NCBI RefSeq assembly: GCF_003568845.1
Contig: NZ_CP030126.1
Coordinates: 3,269,501-3,333,500, forward strand
Origin: Indioceanicola profundi
Lineage (GTDB): Bacteria; Pseudomonadota; Alphaproteobacteria; Azospirillales; Azospirillaceae
Length of the DNA: 64,000 nt
Direction of reading: 5' to 3'
In this document: positions 36,248 through 48,699 of the stretch, piece after piece
Numbering within the stretch: the first letter of the stretch is position 1
Layout of the letters: each line of letters opens with the position of its first letter
Notes under the pieces: generated by a model
The model's input: the letters and a program-made list of their open reading frames with translations, nothing else
Told to the model about the DNA's origin: nothing
Database searches by the model: none
Translations under genes and position numbers: made by a program

Positions 36248-36290
36248 GAACGGCCAGCCGGAGACAGCTCCGGCTGGCCGTTCGTCTTTT
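36248..36290 (+). terminator. Strong Rho-independent terminator between rpsO and pnp
   Basis: A perfect 16-bp stem (GAACGGCCAGCCGGAG with its complement) around a 4-base ACAG loop, followed by GTCTTTT. It is about 150 bases past the rpsO stop. Some read-through into pnp is usual in this operon. Confidence 0.9.
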
Positions 36291-36340
36291 CCGCACGCCG
36301 ATGCGCGACGCGCATCCGCGTGGCGTATCATTTTGCCGCT

Positions 36341-36358
36341 TGGCCGGTTGACCGGCCA
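36341..36358 (+). other. Hairpin in the pnp leader
   Basis: Perfect 7-bp arms TGGCCGG and CCGGCCA around TTGA, about 105 bases before the pnp start. Enterobacterial pnp is autoregulated through a leader stem cut by RNase III. This shorter stem is in the right place but its role is inference. Confidence 0.45.
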
Positions 36359-36464
36359 GGGCACGGGTTTCGCCTGAGGGCAACACACGCGGGGCTGGCC
36401 GATCGGGCCCCGGCCCGCCACCCAATCCGGGGTGACACGGGTTTCGGATGGAAGGAACGAAGAG

Positions 36465-38585
36465 ATGTTCAAGGTTTTCCGCAAGGAAATGACGTGGGGC
36501 GGGCGCAAGCTCGTGCTCGAGACGGGCAAGGTCGCCCGTCAGGCCGACGGCGCCGTCTGGGCCTCCTACGGCGACACCGTGGTGCTGGCCACCGCGGTCG
36601 GGGCCAAGCAGCCCAAGCCGGGCGTGGATTTCTTCCCGCTGACGGTGAACTACCAGGAGAAGGCCTTCGCCGCGGGCAAGATCCCCGGCGGCTTCTTCAA
36701 GCGTGAGGGCCGCCCCACCGAGAAGGAGGTGCTGGTCTCCCGCCTGATCGACCGGCCGATCCGTCCGCTGTTCGCCGATGGCTACCGGAACGAGACCCAG
36801 GTGGTCGTCACCGTGTTGAGCCATGACCTGGAGAACGATCCCGACATCGTTTCCATGGTCGCCGCCTCAGCGGCCCTGACCATCTCCGGCCTGCCTTTCC
36901 TGGGCCCGATCGGCGCCGCCCGCGTCGGCTACAAGAACGGCCAGTACCTGCTGAACCCGACCACGGACGACGCCGTCGGCAGCGAGCTGGATCTGGTGGT
37001 CGCCGGCACGCAGGAAGGCGTGCTGATGGTCGAGTCCGAGGCCAAGGAGCTGACCGAGGAGGTCATGCTGGGCGCCGTGATGTTCGGCCACCGCGAGTTC
37101 CAGCCGGTCATCGACCTGATCATCGAGCTGGCCGAGATGGCCGCCAAGGACCCGCGCGACATCCCGCCGCCGGCCTATGACGGCGCTGCCGTGAAGGCGC
37201 GCCTCAAGGAACTGGTCGGGGGCGATCTGACCGCCGCCTACGGCAACACCGTGAAGCAGGAGCGCTACGGCGCCATCCAGGCCGCCAAGCAGAAGGCGCT
37301 GGAGGCGACGAAGGAAGAGTTCGCGCCGGAGGCCGTGTCGGCCATGTTCAAGGAGCTGGAGGCCGACATCCTCCGCGGTTCCGTGATCGAGACCGGCAAG
37401 CGCATCGACGGCCGCACCACCGTGGACATCCGCCCCATCGTGTCGGAAGTCGGCGTGCTGCCGCGCGCCCACGGCTCGGCCCTGTTCACCCGCGGCGAGA
37501 CCCAGGCCCTGGTGGTCGCCACGCTGGGCACCGCCCAGGATGAGCAGATCGTGGACGCGCTTGAAGGCGAGTACCGCGAGAACTTCATGCTGCACTACAA
37601 CTTCCCCCCCTATTCGGTGGGTGAAGCCGGACGCATGGGCTCCCCCGGTCGCCGCGAGATCGGCCACGGCAAGCTGGCCTGGCGCGCCGTTCACCCGCTG
37701 CTCCCGGCCAAGGAGAACTTCCCCTACACGCTGCGCATCGTGTCGGAGATCACGGAGTCCAACGGCTCCTCCTCCATGGCCACGGTCTGCGGCACCTCGC
37801 TGTCGCTGATGGATGCCGGCGTGCCGCTGGTCCGTCCGGTGGCGGGCATCGCCATGGGCCTGATCAAGGAAGGTGACAAGTTCGCCGTGCTGTCCGACAT
37901 CCTGGGCGACGAGGATCACCTCGGCGACATGGACTTCAAGGTGGCCGGCACCGAGAAGGGCGTCACCGCGCTGCAGATGGACATCAAGATCACCTCCATC
38001 ACGGAGGAGATCATGAAGGTGGCGCTGGGCCAGGCCCAGCAGGGCCGCCTGCACATCCTGGGCGAGATGGCCAGGGCGCTGACCGGTGCGCGCGAAGCCG
38101 TCAGCTCCAACGCCCCGCGCATCACCGTGATCAACATCCCGAAGGACAAGATCCGCGACGTGATCGGCTCCGGCGGCAAGGTGATCCGCGAGATCGTGGA
38201 GCAGACCGGCGCCAAGATCGACATCGAGGATGACGGCACCGTCAAGGTCGCCGCCGTGGACGGCAACGCCGCCGAAGCCGCGATCAAGTGGATCAAGGGC
38301 ATCGTCGCCGAGCCCGAGGTGGGCGAGATCTATGACGGCAAGGTCGTGAAGGTGATGGATTTCGGCGCCTTCGTGAACTTCCTCGGCGCCAAGGACGGCC
38401 TCGTCCATATCTCCGAGCTGAAGAACGAGCGCGTTGCCAAGGTCACTGACGTGGTGAAGCAGGGCGATGCCGTGAAGGTGAAGGTTCTCGGCTTCGACGA
38501 CCGCGGCAAGGTGAAGCTGTCCATGAAGGTGGTCGACCAGACCACCGGCGAAGACCTCTCCAAGAAGGAGCAGGCGGAGGGCTGA
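36465..38585 (+). CDS. pnp: Polyribonucleotide nucleotidyltransferase
   Basis: 706 aa. This 3'-5' phosphorolytic exoribonuclease is a trimer and part of RNA turnover. In order: the first RNase PH-like domain ([14 protein letters not shown], then [22 protein letters not shown] split across 70-90), the helical linker, the second RNase PH domain with [23 protein letters not shown] and [17 protein letters not shown], the KH domain ([20 protein letters not shown]), and the C-terminal S1 domain ([19 protein letters not shown]). The ATG at 36465 follows GGAAGGA; an ATG-like start 11 codons upstream is not needed. Confidence 0.98.
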   Translation: MFKVFRKEMTWGGRKLVLETGKVARQADGAVWASYGDTVVLATAVGAKQPKPGVDFFPLTVNYQEKAFAAGKIPGGFFKREGRPTEKEVLVSRLIDRPIRPLFADGYRNETQVVVTVLSHDLENDPDIVSMVAASAALTISGLPFLGPIGAARVGYKNGQYLLNPTTDDAVGSELDLVVAGTQEGVLMVESEAKELTEEVMLGAVMFGHREFQPVIDLIIELAEMAAKDPRDIPPPAYDGAAVKARLKELVGGDLTAAYGNTVKQERYGAIQAAKQKALEATKEEFAPEAVSAMFKELEADILRGSVIETGKRIDGRTTVDIRPIVSEVGVLPRAHGSALFTRGETQALVVATLGTAQDEQIVDALEGEYRENFMLHYNFPPYSVGEAGRMGSPGRREIGHGKLAWRAVHPLLPAKENFPYTLRIVSEITESNGSSSMATVCGTSLSLMDAGVPLVRPVAGIAMGLIKEGDKFAVLSDILGDEDHLGDMDFKVAGTEKGVTALQMDIKITSITEEIMKVALGQAQQGRLHILGEMARALTGAREAVSSNAPRITVINIPKDKIRDVIGSGGKVIREIVEQTGAKIDIEDDGTVKVAAVDGNAAEAAIKWIKGIVAEPEVGEIYDGKVVKVMDFGAFVNFLGAKDGLVHISELKNERVAKVTDVVKQGDAVKVKVLGFDDRGKVKLSMKVVDQTTGEDLSKKEQAEG

Positions 38586-38616
38586 TCCAGCCCCCGCTCT
38601 TCCTCCAAGGAAAAGA

Positions 38617-38646
38617 AAGGCCGCCGGAGCGATCCGGCGGCCTTTT
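38617..38646 (+). terminator. pnp terminator
   Basis: An 11-bp stem (AGGCCGCCGGA with TCCGGCGGCCT) around GCGA, followed by five T residues, 34 bases past the pnp stop. Confidence 0.9.
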
Positions 38647-38681
38647 TCATTGTCAGCTTCCTCGTCGTCCGCACAGCAGAA

Positions 38682-38707
38682 AGGGGCGGCCCCTGCGGAC
38701 CGCCCCT
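38682..38707 (-). terminator. Hairpin after the parvulin-type isomerase gene
   Basis: An 8-bp stem AGGGGCGG with CCGCCCCT around a 10-base loop, 25 bases past the isomerase stop on the minus strand. The minus-strand tail is only TTTCTG, and TTTT follows on the plus strand, so it may act in both directions weakly. Confidence 0.55.
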
Positions 38708-38732
38708 CTTTTCTGCCAATGGGACCGGGTGC

Positions 38733-39659
38733 TTACTTCTTCGGCTTGGCTGCCTCGCCGCCGGCTGCACCGGTGTCGGCGCCGGTGGTGGTCGGGATCG
38801 GGGTGCCATCGATGTTGAAGGTCTCGATCTTTGCGCCCTTGCGCAGCTCGGTGATCACCTCCTGGGCGATCTCCTGGGCCACGGCCTGGCGGAAGCGCGG
38901 CTGCACCTGCTCGAAGCTGGGCAGCTCCTGCTTGCGCTTGTCCTCCACCTTGATCACGTGCCAGCCGAACTGGGTCTCCACCGGCTCCTTCGTCACCTCG
39001 CCCGGCTTCATGGCGAAGGCGGCGTTGGCGAAGGGCTCCACCATCATGTCCTTGGTGAAGTAGCCGAGATCGCCCTGGTTCTGGGCGGAGGCGGTGTCGA
39101 TCTTCTGCTCAGCCGCCAGCTCCTCGAACTTGGCGCCGCCATTCAGCTTCTTGATGATGGCGTCGGCCTCTTCCCTGGTCTCCACCAGGATATGGCGGGC
39201 GCGGACCTCCTCCTCGGGCACGGTCTCCTTGGCCCACTTCTCGTACCGCTGGCGCACAAGCTCGTCCGTCAGCTTGGCGTCGACGGCGCGGCGCAGATAG
39301 GCCTGCTGGACATATTCCTCTTCCGCCGCCTTGACGGCTTCCTTCACCTCGGCGGTGTCCTGGAGCTTCTGCTTGTAACCCTGCGCTTCCAGCAGCTCGC
39401 CGGCGATCATGTTCTCCAGGAGCTGGGGATAGATCGCCTGCAGCGGAACCTGCTGCGCCTGCGGCCCCAGGCCCTGCAACGCCTCCAGCACGGCCGACCG
39501 CTTGATCTCCTTGCCGTTGACGCGGGCCACGACCGGGTCCTCGCCCTCCGTCTGGGCCGGGGCCGGGGTGGTCTGGGCGACGGCCGGGCTCAGCGCCAGC
39601 GCCGATGCCGAGGCGAGCGAAGCGGCCAGAAGGGTGGCGCGCATGGACTTCACGAACAT
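38733..39659 (-). CDS. Exported parvulin-type peptidyl-prolyl isomerase
   Basis: 308 aa. A signal peptide covers about 1-29 (SPAVAQ). A SurA-like helical N-terminal region from about 40-145 follows (VARVNGKEI, the usual opening of PpiC/SurA proteins). The rotamase domain at about 152-245 shows [36 protein letters not shown] and [12 protein letters not shown]. The C-terminal tail is Thr/Ala/Lys rich. It should assist folding of outer membrane or secreted proteins in the periplasm. The start at 39659 follows GAGGAAA. It is divergent from secA, which makes physiological sense but proves nothing. Confidence 0.88.
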   Translation of the reverse strand: MFVKSMRATLLAASLASASALALSPAVAQTTPAPAQTEGEDPVVARVNGKEIKRSAVLEALQGLGPQAQQVPLQAIYPQLLENMIAGELLEAQGYKQKLQDTAEVKEAVKAAEEEYVQQAYLRRAVDAKLTDELVRQRYEKWAKETVPEEEVRARHILVETREEADAIIKKLNGGAKFEELAAEQKIDTASAQNQGDLGYFTKDMMVEPFANAAFAMKPGEVTKEPVETQFGWHVIKVEDKRKQELPSFEQVQPRFRQAVAQEIAQEVITELRKGAKIETFNIDGTPIPTTTGADTGAAGGEAAKPKK

Positions 39660-39829
39660 TCCAGGGTTTCCTCTACGGGGTTCCGATCGGGCTTCGTCCG
39701 TTCCCGGTTTGGGCGGCCATATGGGGCCCGCGGCCCCGGGTGCAAGGCGGCCATCCGCCTTAAAGCACGGGTTGCCGCGCCGGGCAAGGCTCCCCTCCGG
39801 CAGCCGGGGACGCCTACCCGACAAGACAA

Positions 39830-39857
39830 TTGGAAAATGGCGGGATCATGGTATGGT
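39830..39857 (+). promoter_or_regulatory. Possible secA promoter
   Basis: TTGGAA (39830-39835) and TATGGT (39852-39857) with a 16-base spacer, each matching 4 of 6 sigma-70 consensus positions. It lies in the 370-base divergent gap between the isomerase gene and secA. The rest of that gap, including the 170 bases before secA, holds no gene that I can support and no SecM-like peptide. Confidence 0.35.
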
Positions 39858-40029
39858 CGCGCGCCGTCCGAGCGGCCGCTTCCCGGGCCGTCCCCGCGTT
39901 GACCGCGGCGCCCGCCATCCCCATGTGATTGCGCATCGGGTGCGGAGGTGCTGCCTGGACCGGCACCGCACCATCCCCGGCCGGGGACGCCCGGCCGATC
40001 GCGTTCATCGTCGTCTGAGGTCTTCATTC

Positions 40030-42804
<2,775 letters not shown>

Positions 42805-42827
42805 CCGGCTTCCGGATGTGAAACTGA

Positions 42828-42859
42828 AAAGGGCGGCTCCCACCGGAGCCGCCCTTTTT
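42828..42859. terminator. Bidirectional terminator between secA and the Crp/Fnr gene
   Basis: A 13-bp stem (AAAGGGCGGCTCC with GGAGCCGCCCTTT) around CACC. It has T residues after it on the plus strand and A residues before it, so it can end both convergent transcripts. Confidence 0.88.
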
Positions 42860-42876
42860 CATGATTGCCAGCCGCT

Positions 42877-43635
42877 TCAGGCCGACCGGGCCAGCCGCTC
42901 CATCGCGCTGTCGCTGATGCTGCGCTGGTGGAGGTACAGGTGGTCGAAGGCGGCCACCTCCTGTAGCCGATCCACATCCAGCAGCCTGACTGTGGCGCCC
43001 TCCACATCCAGCAGCCGCTCCTGCTTGAGCCGGCGCAGGATGCGGTTGGCGTGGACCTGGCTCATGCCCAGCGAATCGGCCAGAAGCTCCTGCGTCAGCG
43101 GCATGTGGAAGGAGTTCTCCTGCACCAGCCCGATGGGCAGCAGGCGATAGCGGAATTCCAGCAGCATGTGCGCCATCCGCTCATAAGCCGTGCGCTGGCC
43201 AAGACAGCTCGCCCGCTCCAGCGTCGCGGCATCGTCCTGGGCCGCCAGCCAGCCGAAGGCAGCGCCGACGCGGGGGAACTGGCGGAATACCCTGGCGGCC
43301 TGCTGGTAGTCCACGGCGGAGAATTCCGCCTCCGTCACCGTGGTCACGGAATATTCCGCCACCTCGACCAGCGGGCAGTACATGCAGCAGAGGTCGCCGG
43401 GCAGCATGAAGTTCAGGATCGCCCGGCGTCCATCGGGCAGCGCCTTTGCCCGAATGGCCCAGCCGCGGTGAAGGATGCCGACGCGGTCGAACCTTTCCCC
43501 CTGCTTCACGAAGTCGGTCTTCGCCGGGACCTTCCGCCGCTCTCGGCTGAACACCTCGATCGCGCGCCGCTCGGGCGCAGTAAAATCGACGTGCGCGGCA
43601 AGGCGCTTGAAGAGCGGCAAAGATGTCTGCGGCAT
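42877..43635 (-). CDS. Crp/Fnr-family transcriptional regulator with a Cys-Cys-Met-Tyr-Cys cluster
   Basis: 252 aa. A cyclic-nucleotide-binding-like beta-roll covers about 20-140 and a Crp-type winged helix about 160-235 (LTQELLADSLGMSQVHANRILRRL, split as helix-turn-helix LADSLGMSQVHANRILR). It lacks the N-terminal Cys set of FNR. Instead residues 83, 84 and 87 are cysteines in LPGDLCCMYCP, at the end of the beta-roll where CRP has its phosphate-binding loop. Ligand is unknown. The ATG at 43635 follows GGAGAAT. It is divergent from the single-domain response regulator. Confidence 0.82.
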   Translation of the reverse strand: MPQTSLPLFKRLAAHVDFTAPERRAIEVFSRERRKVPAKTDFVKQGERFDRVGILHRGWAIRAKALPDGRRAILNFMLPGDLCCMYCPLVEVAEYSVTTVTEAEFSAVDYQQAARVFRQFPRVGAAFGWLAAQDDAATLERASCLGQRTAYERMAHMLLEFRYRLLPIGLVQENSFHMPLTQELLADSLGMSQVHANRILRRLKQERLLDVEGATVRLLDVDRLQEVAAFDHLYLHQRSISDSAMERLARSA

Positions 43636-43958
43636 CGGACATTCTCCAGGTCGGCCCGGATGACTGGCACACGGAACCGCCGTCACTCCGATATCATGGA
43701 AAGCTGATCGAACGGGTTACGCTTACCTTAACAGTCTCTGGGCAGGGGAGGTTCATCTCTGGCCTGTGATAAACATCGGCATGCTTGTCAGACCTGCTTC
43801 CTCTGAAACCGTGGGATGCGACAATCCCGTCACAGGTGCTGGATATCGGGGCAGCGATTAACCAATGTTGGTGCGTCCGGCCGACGACTGCCCCAAGTTC
43901 CCGGCAGCCTGACGGAAGGCGCCCGTGCCTGGGCAGCCCACAGGCGGGAACAGACAAC
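43636..43958. other. Divergent intergenic region without a supported gene
   Basis: 323 bases separate the Crp/Fnr gene from the response regulator. I looked for FNR-type (TTGAT-N4-ATCAA), Crp-type and general-stress (GGAAC/GTT) promoter patterns and found no convincing match. The region is less GC-rich than its neighbours, as expected for promoters. Confidence 0.3.
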
Positions 43959-44318
43959 ATGCGGATTCTTGTCGCCGAGGATGAGGCGATCATCGCCCAG
44001 TCCCTGGCGATGATGCTGGAGGAGTTGGGCTACCAAGTAGTCGGCCCGGTCGCCACTGTCGCGGAAGCGCTGCGGCTGACGGCCGGGCGCGCGATGGATG
44101 TGGCGTTGGTGGATTACCGTCTGCGGGACGGCACGACGGACGATCTGGCCGCCGCCCTGCGGGAGGGCGGCATTCCGTTCCTGCTGATGTCCGGATTCGA
44201 CCGGACCACGCTGGCGCGTCTGGGCGCGCCGATCCTGCAGAAGCCCTTCCGGCAGGAGGAGCTGGCCACGGCCATCGCCGCCCTGCTTCCCCCCGTCGGC
44301 GGAGCGGAGCCTAGCTGA
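43959..44318 (+). CDS. Single-domain response regulator (receiver only)
   Basis: 119 aa, a complete CheY-like receiver and no output domain. Acidic residues lie at 8-9, the phospho-acceptor Asp is in [11 protein letters not shown] (about 52), and the switch pair is in FLLMSGFD and [10 protein letters not shown]. The form resembles the stand-alone regulators that work with HWE/HisKA_2 kinases in alphaproteobacteria, so the orphan kinase at 20520 could be a partner; this is inference from type only. Its last 8 bases overlap the 3' end of the convergent accA. Confidence 0.85.
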   Translation: MRILVAEDEAIIAQSLAMMLEELGYQVVGPVATVAEALRLTAGRAMDVALVDYRLRDGTTDDLAAALREGGIPFLLMSGFDRTTLARLGAPILQKPFRQEELATAIAALLPPVGGAEPS

Positions 44319-45264
44319 GGCCCTTCTGGCCCATATCCAGGAACTTCTGGCGGCGATTCAGGCGCAACGTCGCGCCGTCCTGTCCGCGCAGGCTTTCCAG
44401 CGCATCCTCGATGGCATTGCCGAGATGCTGCATGGTCTCTTCCCGCTGGCGGTGGGCGCCGCCGATGGGCTCGTTCACGATGCGGTCAATAACGCCCAGC
44501 TCCTTCAGGTCCTGGGCGGTCAGCCGCAGGGCCTGGGCCGCGTCGGCGGCATTGGCGGCGGAGCGCCAGAGGATGGAGGCGCAGCCCTCGGGGCTGATGA
44601 CCGAATAGATCGCGTGCTCCAGCATCATGACCCGGTCGGCGGTGGCGATGGCGATGGCCCCGCCGGACCCGCCCTCGCCGATCACGGCGGAGACGATGGG
44701 CACCTTCACGCGCAGGCAGGTCTCGATGCTCTTGGCGATGGCTTCCGCCTGCCCGCGCTCCTCCGCGCTGACGCCGGGGAAGGCGCCGGCGGTGTCCACC
44801 AGCGTGATGACCGGCAGGCCGAAGCGGTCGGCCATCTGCAACAGCCGCTGGGCCTTGCGGTAGCCCTCGGGCTTGGCCATGCCGAAATTGTGCCGCACCC
44901 GGCTTTCGGTGTCGTTGCCCTTCTCCTGGCCGATGACGACGCAGGAGCGGCCCTTGAACCGGCCGAGACCGCCGACGATGGCGCGATCCTCCGCGAACAG
45001 CCGGTCGCCGGCCAGCGGGGTGAAGTCGGTGATCAGGGCGCGGATATAGTCCAGGCAGTGCGGCCGGTTCGGGTGGCGGGCCACCTGGACCTTCTGGGCC
45101 GGGGTCAGCTTGGCGTAGGTGGCGCGGAGCTGCTTCTCCACCTTATCCTGAAGCTTTTTGACCTCGTCGGCGATGTTCAGGTCGCCGCCGTCGGACAGGT
45201 GGCGGAGCTCCTCGATCTTGCCTTCGAGTTCGGCGATCGGCTTCTCGAATTCCAGGAAGTGCAT
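44311..45264 (-). CDS. accA: Acetyl-CoA carboxylase carboxyltransferase subunit alpha
   Basis: 317 aa. With AccD it transfers the carboxyl group from biotin to acetyl-CoA, the first step of fatty acid synthesis. The start [20 protein letters not shown] is the normal AccA N-terminal helix (shown in part), so 45264 is preferred over the upstream ATG at 45297. The crotonase-like core shows RPHCLDYI, a [16 protein letters not shown] block, the oxyanion stretch [17 protein letters not shown], and [14 protein letters not shown]. Length is normal. It overlaps the convergent response regulator by 8 bases at the stop codons. Confidence 0.97.
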   Translation of the reverse strand: MHFLEFEKPIAELEGKIEELRHLSDGGDLNIADEVKKLQDKVEKQLRATYAKLTPAQKVQVARHPNRPHCLDYIRALITDFTPLAGDRLFAEDRAIVGGLGRFKGRSCVVIGQEKGNDTESRVRHNFGMAKPEGYRKAQRLLQMADRFGLPVITLVDTAGAFPGVSAEERGQAEAIAKSIETCLRVKVPIVSAVIGEGGSGGAIAIATADRVMMLEHAIYSVISPEGCASILWRSAANAADAAQALRLTAQDLKELGVIDRIVNEPIGGAHRQREETMQHLGNAIEDALESLRGQDGATLRLNRRQKFLDMGQKGLS

Positions 45265-45377
45265 CGGTGCTGTGCTCTTGGCCGTGGCGGCTCGCATTCA
45301 AGCGGCGGTCATTAGCACACCACCCCTTTGAGAACCAGAATTGAGTGAAGGGGGCAGACGCCCCCCACCCGGAGGAC

Positions 45378-46055
45378 TCACATCCGCAGCCAGTGGGACA
45401 GCAACTGCCTGAGCCACGGCACCTCGTCCAGCGCCCACATGAGGGCGGTTTCCCCGACGCCGACAATCGCCGCCGCAGCAGCGCCGCTCACCACCAGGAT
45501 GGCGAGCGCCCACTTGCGCGGGGCCGGCGGGGACCCCGCCGCTTCAGGCAGAACCGGTTCGCCAGCTCCCGGCTCGCCGAATGGCAGACCGCGCACGGCC
45601 GTCCCATAGGCGTAGATGCTGGCTTGGCCATTGCCGATCCGGACGGCGTCGATCCGCACGCCCACCGCCCCGTCGCCGCCGCGTTCGGCCACCTGCCGCC
45701 GCAGCCGCAGCAACGCCTCGCGCCGGGCGCGGTCGTAAAGACGGTTGTAGAGATCGATGCGCCCGCCGGTCAGCTTGCGGAGCATCAGGACGAAGCGGCC
45801 GAGCGGCGGCGGAGCCAGCGTCACGCCGCCGCCCACCAGCCCCAGCGCGACCATGCCCGGAACCGCCCCTCCAGGCAGGACATAGGCCGATGCGATCAGC
45901 CGGATGCCGGAAAGCGCCGCGCCGTCTTGCACCAGCCGGCAATAGTGCCGCGCCTCGATCACCGCACCGGCCACCAGCAGCGGCAGCGCCAGCGCCAGCG
46001 CCATCGCGGTCAGGGCGGCCAGAAGGGGGCCCGGGATGAACTCCCACCAGGACAT
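45378..46055 (-). CDS. Membrane-anchored YbjQ/DUF74-like domain protein
   Basis: 225 aa. An N-terminal membrane segment (about 8-32) is followed by a cytoplasmic or periplasmic part of 35-155 that has the layout of a YbjQ domain: RLIASAYVLPGG, then YNRLYDRARREALLRL, GADAVVG-like (GGDGAVGVRIDAVRI) and a closing SIYAYGTAV. A second membrane segment comes near 180-205. The YbjQ family is described as pentameric and possibly heavy-metal binding, with unknown role. The gene starts 8 bases after the stop of a stand-alone YbjQ gene on the same strand, so the two are probably made together. Confidence 0.65.
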   Translation of the reverse strand: MSWWEFIPGPLLAALTAMALALALPLLVAGAVIEARHYCRLVQDGAALSGIRLIASAYVLPGGAVPGMVALGLVGGGVTLAPPPLGRFVLMLRKLTGGRIDLYNRLYDRARREALLRLRRQVAERGGDGAVGVRIDAVRIGNGQASIYAYGTAVRGLPFGEPGAGEPVLPEAAGSPPAPRKWALAILVVSGAAAAAIVGVGETALMWALDEVPWLRQLLSHWLRM

Positions 46056-46063
46056 GGCGGGGC

Positions 46064-46402
46064 TCAGCCGGCCGGCGTCGACATGTCCGGCTCCACCCCC
46101 ACGGCGGTGCCGTAGGCCAGGATTTCGGACGCGCCATCGGTGATGCCGGCGGTGCCGAAGCGCAGCCCCACCACGGCATCCGCACCCAACTCCCGCGCGG
46201 CGGCGATCATGCGCGCCAGCGCTTCCGCCCGCGCCTCCTCCATCAGCTCGGTGTAGCCGCGCAGCTCACCACCGACCAGGGTCTTCAGCCCCGCCATGAA
46301 GTCCCGCCCCAGATGCTTGGAGCGGACGGTGGAGCCCTGCACCAGCCCATGGGAGCGCACGATCCGGAAGCCCGGCAGATGGTCGAGAGTGGAAATGTGC
46401 AT
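46064..46402 (-). CDS. ybjQ: YbjQ/UPF0145 family protein
   Basis: 112 aa, close to the family length. It shows FRIVRSHGLVQGSTVRSKHLGRD, split here as RIVRSHGLVQGSTV and RSKHLGRDF, then LRGYTELMEEARAEALARM, the core GADAVVGLRFGT, and the family end EILAYGTAVGVEP. It has no cysteine, so classical metal chelation is not evident. Function is unknown. It is directly upstream of a membrane-anchored relative. Confidence 0.85.
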   Translation of the reverse strand: MHISTLDHLPGFRIVRSHGLVQGSTVRSKHLGRDFMAGLKTLVGGELRGYTELMEEARAEALARMIAAARELGADAVVGLRFGTAGITDGASEILAYGTAVGVEPDMSTPAG

Positions 46403-46594
46403 GAAAGTCGTGTCCGCCGGATGTAGTTGCACGGCACGGTAGCGGGAACTACAGGTGGCGGCAATGGAAGGACTTGCCGCGGCCACCTCTTTTGCGCAGC
46501 CCTCCGACGCTGTCCCGCCTTTCCGTGGTCCTTGACCGGAACGTGCCGGACCCGCAGTTTCCTGCCAACCCTTTGACGGACGGGAGATACCCGC

Positions 46595-46855
46595 ATGGCG
46601 CGCGAGACCGCCCCCCATTCCCTGATCGAACTGGCAGACTACTGCATGTCCGTAACCCGGGACATCATGCGCGGGCGTGACGCCCCCTTGAAGGGCGATG
46701 GCAACACCGATGCGGTGGAGGCCATGCTGGCCATCACCGCCGCCATCGACAATGGCCGCATCCCGGAACCCACCGGCTGGCAGGAGCTGCGCGGCCGGAT
46801 CAACGCCATGTATGCCCGGCTTCTGGAAGGCAGGACGGATATCGGGGCGGAGTGA
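46595..46855 (+). CDS. Small protein of unknown function
   Basis: 86 aa, mostly predicted helical, with IELADYCMSVTRDIMRG at the start and an amphipathic ELRGRINAMYARLLEGR at the end. No family or motif is recognised and there is no signal peptide or membrane segment. GGGAGA precedes the ATG. It is convergent with a 59-aa gene 15 bases away and divergent from ybjQ. Acidic and basic residues alternate as in real globular proteins. Confidence 0.6.
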   Translation: MARETAPHSLIELADYCMSVTRDIMRGRDAPLKGDGNTDAVEAMLAITAAIDNGRIPEPTGWQELRGRINAMYARLLEGRTDIGAE

Positions 46856-46870
46856 GAGCGGGGCCAAGCC

Positions 46871-47050
46871 CTATTCGAAGGTCAGGATCACGGCATAGCC
46901 ATGCGCCTGGACCACAGTCCAGCCGGCCGGGGTGCCGGATTTGCGCTTCGGGGCGGCCGATTGCGGAGGAGCCGCCGCGGCCGGCGCTGCAACGGAAGCC
47001 TCGGTGCAGGGCTGCACCTCGTCGGGAACGAACGTCTCGTAACGGTCCAT
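46871..47050 (-). CDS. 59-aa Ala/Pro-rich small protein
   Basis: A short frame opening MDRYETFVPDEVQPCTE, followed by an Ala/Pro linker and a basic APKRKSG, then GWTVVQAHGYAVILTFE. The support is a strong GGAGG 6 bases before the ATG and a sensible non-random composition. No family is recognised. It could be a small regulatory or adaptor protein; function is unknown. Confidence 0.45.
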   Translation of the reverse strand: MDRYETFVPDEVQPCTEASVAAPAAAAPPQSAAPKRKSGTPAGWTVVQAHGYAVILTFE

Positions 47051-47412
47051 GCGTTGCCTCCGGGCCCGTGGGGCGGAGACGCCGAGGCCCCCCTCCCGAG
47101 GGCGGGAGAGGGGCCGGCGCGGCCCTGGGCCGAATACTGATCCGCGTGACGGGTCCCATCGGGTCGCGGCCTCCAGCGTGCCGCTTGCCGGCCCCGGTCC
47201 GGTTCCGGCCATTCAGCGGCCGGGGTTGGATCGGAAGGCAGAATCCGTCGCGCGGATCGGATGCACCGGCGGTCCAGCGCGCCGGTGCGGAACCCCTCGC
47301 GCCATTCAGTGGCTGAAGGGGCGGCTCGGACCCGGTGCCGCCGCGTACTGCCGCGCGGCACCGGAAAACTCGGGAGGTGGGCCGGGAGACCGCCGGCCCG
47401 CCCCGATCCCGC
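47051..47412. other. Non-coding stretch between the 59-aa gene and aceA
   Basis: 362 bases without a supported gene. It contains a hairpin at 47332-47364 (CCGGTGCCG with CGGCACCGG, plus inner CGCG pairs) 48 bases past the aceA stop, which may end aceA transcripts although no T-run follows on that strand. GCCATTCAG followed by GGC occurs twice. The leader of the 59-aa gene must lie here. Confidence 0.4.
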
Positions 47413-48699
47413 TCAGTGGAACTGGTCGGTCTCGGTGCTGTCCTTCATCGCGGTGGTGGAGGACGTGCCGCCGGAGATCGCAAGGCTGACGGCATCGAAG
47501 TAGCCGGTGCCGACCTCGCGCTGGTGCTTCACGGCGGTGAAACCCTTCTCGGCGGCCGCGAACTCGCGCTGCTGCATCTCGGAGTAGGCGGCCATGCCGC
47601 GCTCCTTGTAGCCGCGGGCCAGCTCGAAGGTGGCGAGGTTCAGGCTGTGGAAGCCGGCCAGGGTGACGAACTGGTACTTGTAGCCCATGGCCCCCAGCTC
47701 GGCCTGGTAGCGGGCGATGGTGTCCTCGTCCAGGTTGGCCTTCCAGTTGAAGCTGGGCGAGCAGTTGTAGGCCAGCATCTTGCCCGGATACTTCTTGTGC
47801 ACGGCCTCGGCGAAGCGGCGCGCATCGTCCAGGTTCGGCTTGGAGGTCTCCCACCACATCAGGTCGGAATATGGCGCGTATTCCAGGGCGCGGGCGATGC
47901 AGTAATCCACGCCCATGCCCTTCTTGATCCGGTAGAAGCCTTCCGGCGTGCGGTCGTTCCGGTCGATGAAGGGATGGTCGCGCTCATCCACGTCGGAGGT
48001 GATGAGCTGGGCTGACTCGGCGTCGGTGCGGGCGATGACCAGCGTGCTGGTGCCGCAGACGTCGGCGGCCATGCGGGCCGCGTTCAGGGTGCGGATGAAC
48101 TGCTGGATCGGGATCAGCACCTTGCCGCCCAGATGCCCGCACTTCTTCTCGGAAGCGAGCTGGTCCTCGAAGTGGACGCCCGCCGCACCGGCCTCGATCA
48201 TGGCCTTCATCAGCTCGAAGGCGTTCAGCGGGCCGCCGAAGCCGGCTTCTGCGTCGGCGATGATCGGCGCGAACCAGTAGGTGTCGCCCTTGCCTTCCAT
48301 GGTCTGGATCTGGTCGGCGCGCTGCAGCGCGTTGTTGATCCGCTTCACCACCATGGGCACGGAGTTGGCCGGATACAGGCTCTGGTCCGGATACATCTGG
48401 CCCGCCAGGTTGGCATCGGCCGCGACCTGCCAGCCGGAGAGGTAGATCGCCTCCAGCCCCGCCTTCACATGCTGGACCGCCTGGTTGCCGGTGAAGGCGC
48501 CGAGCGTGTGGACATAGGGGCGGGTGTGCAGCAGCTCCCACAGGCGCCGGGCCCCCATCTCCGCCAGCGTGTACTCGATCTTCACCGAGCCGGCCAGACG
48601 GCGGACATCCTCCATCGTGTAGTCGCGCTTGATGCCGTCCCAGCGCTTGGCGTGGATGTCGGCGAGGTCCTGGGTCTTGCCTTGATCGAGCGGGGCCAT
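47413..48699 (-). CDS. aceA: Isocitrate lyase
   Basis: A 428-aa enzyme that splits isocitrate to succinate and glyoxylate, the first step of the glyoxylate shunt needed for growth on acetate or fatty acids. The catalytic signature KKCGH is at 185-189 with Cys187 as the general acid; [11 protein letters not shown] and WWETSKPN are also family blocks. Length fits the short (E. coli-type) class. The start at 48699 follows AAGGAG by 9 bases. It is divergent from a RamB/ScfR-like regulator gene. No malate synthase gene is in the window. Confidence 0.97.
   Translation of the reverse strand: MAPLDQGKTQDLADIHAKRWDGIKRDYTMEDVRRLAGSVKIEYTLAEMGARRLWELLHTRPYVHTLGAFTGNQAVQHVKAGLEAIYLSGWQVAADANLAGQMYPDQSLYPANSVPMVVKRINNALQRADQIQTMEGKGDTYWFAPIIADAEAGFGGPLNAFELMKAMIEAGAAGVHFEDQLASEKKCGHLGGKVLIPIQQFIRTLNAARMAADVCGTSTLVIARTDAESAQLITSDVDERDHPFIDRNDRTPEGFYRIKKGMGVDYCIARALEYAPYSDLMWWETSKPNLDDARRFAEAVHKKYPGKMLAYNCSPSFNWKANLDEDTIARYQAELGAMGYKYQFVTLAGFHSLNLATFELARGYKERGMAAYSEMQQREFAAAEKGFTAVKHQREVGTGYFDAVSLAISGGTSSTTAMKDSTETDQFH

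Noticed and set aside
39502-40029. 176-codon extension of secA, or a separate SecM-like gene upstream
   Set aside because: It overlaps the isomerase gene on the other strand and lacks a signal peptide or arrest motif. SecA starts cleanly at 40030.
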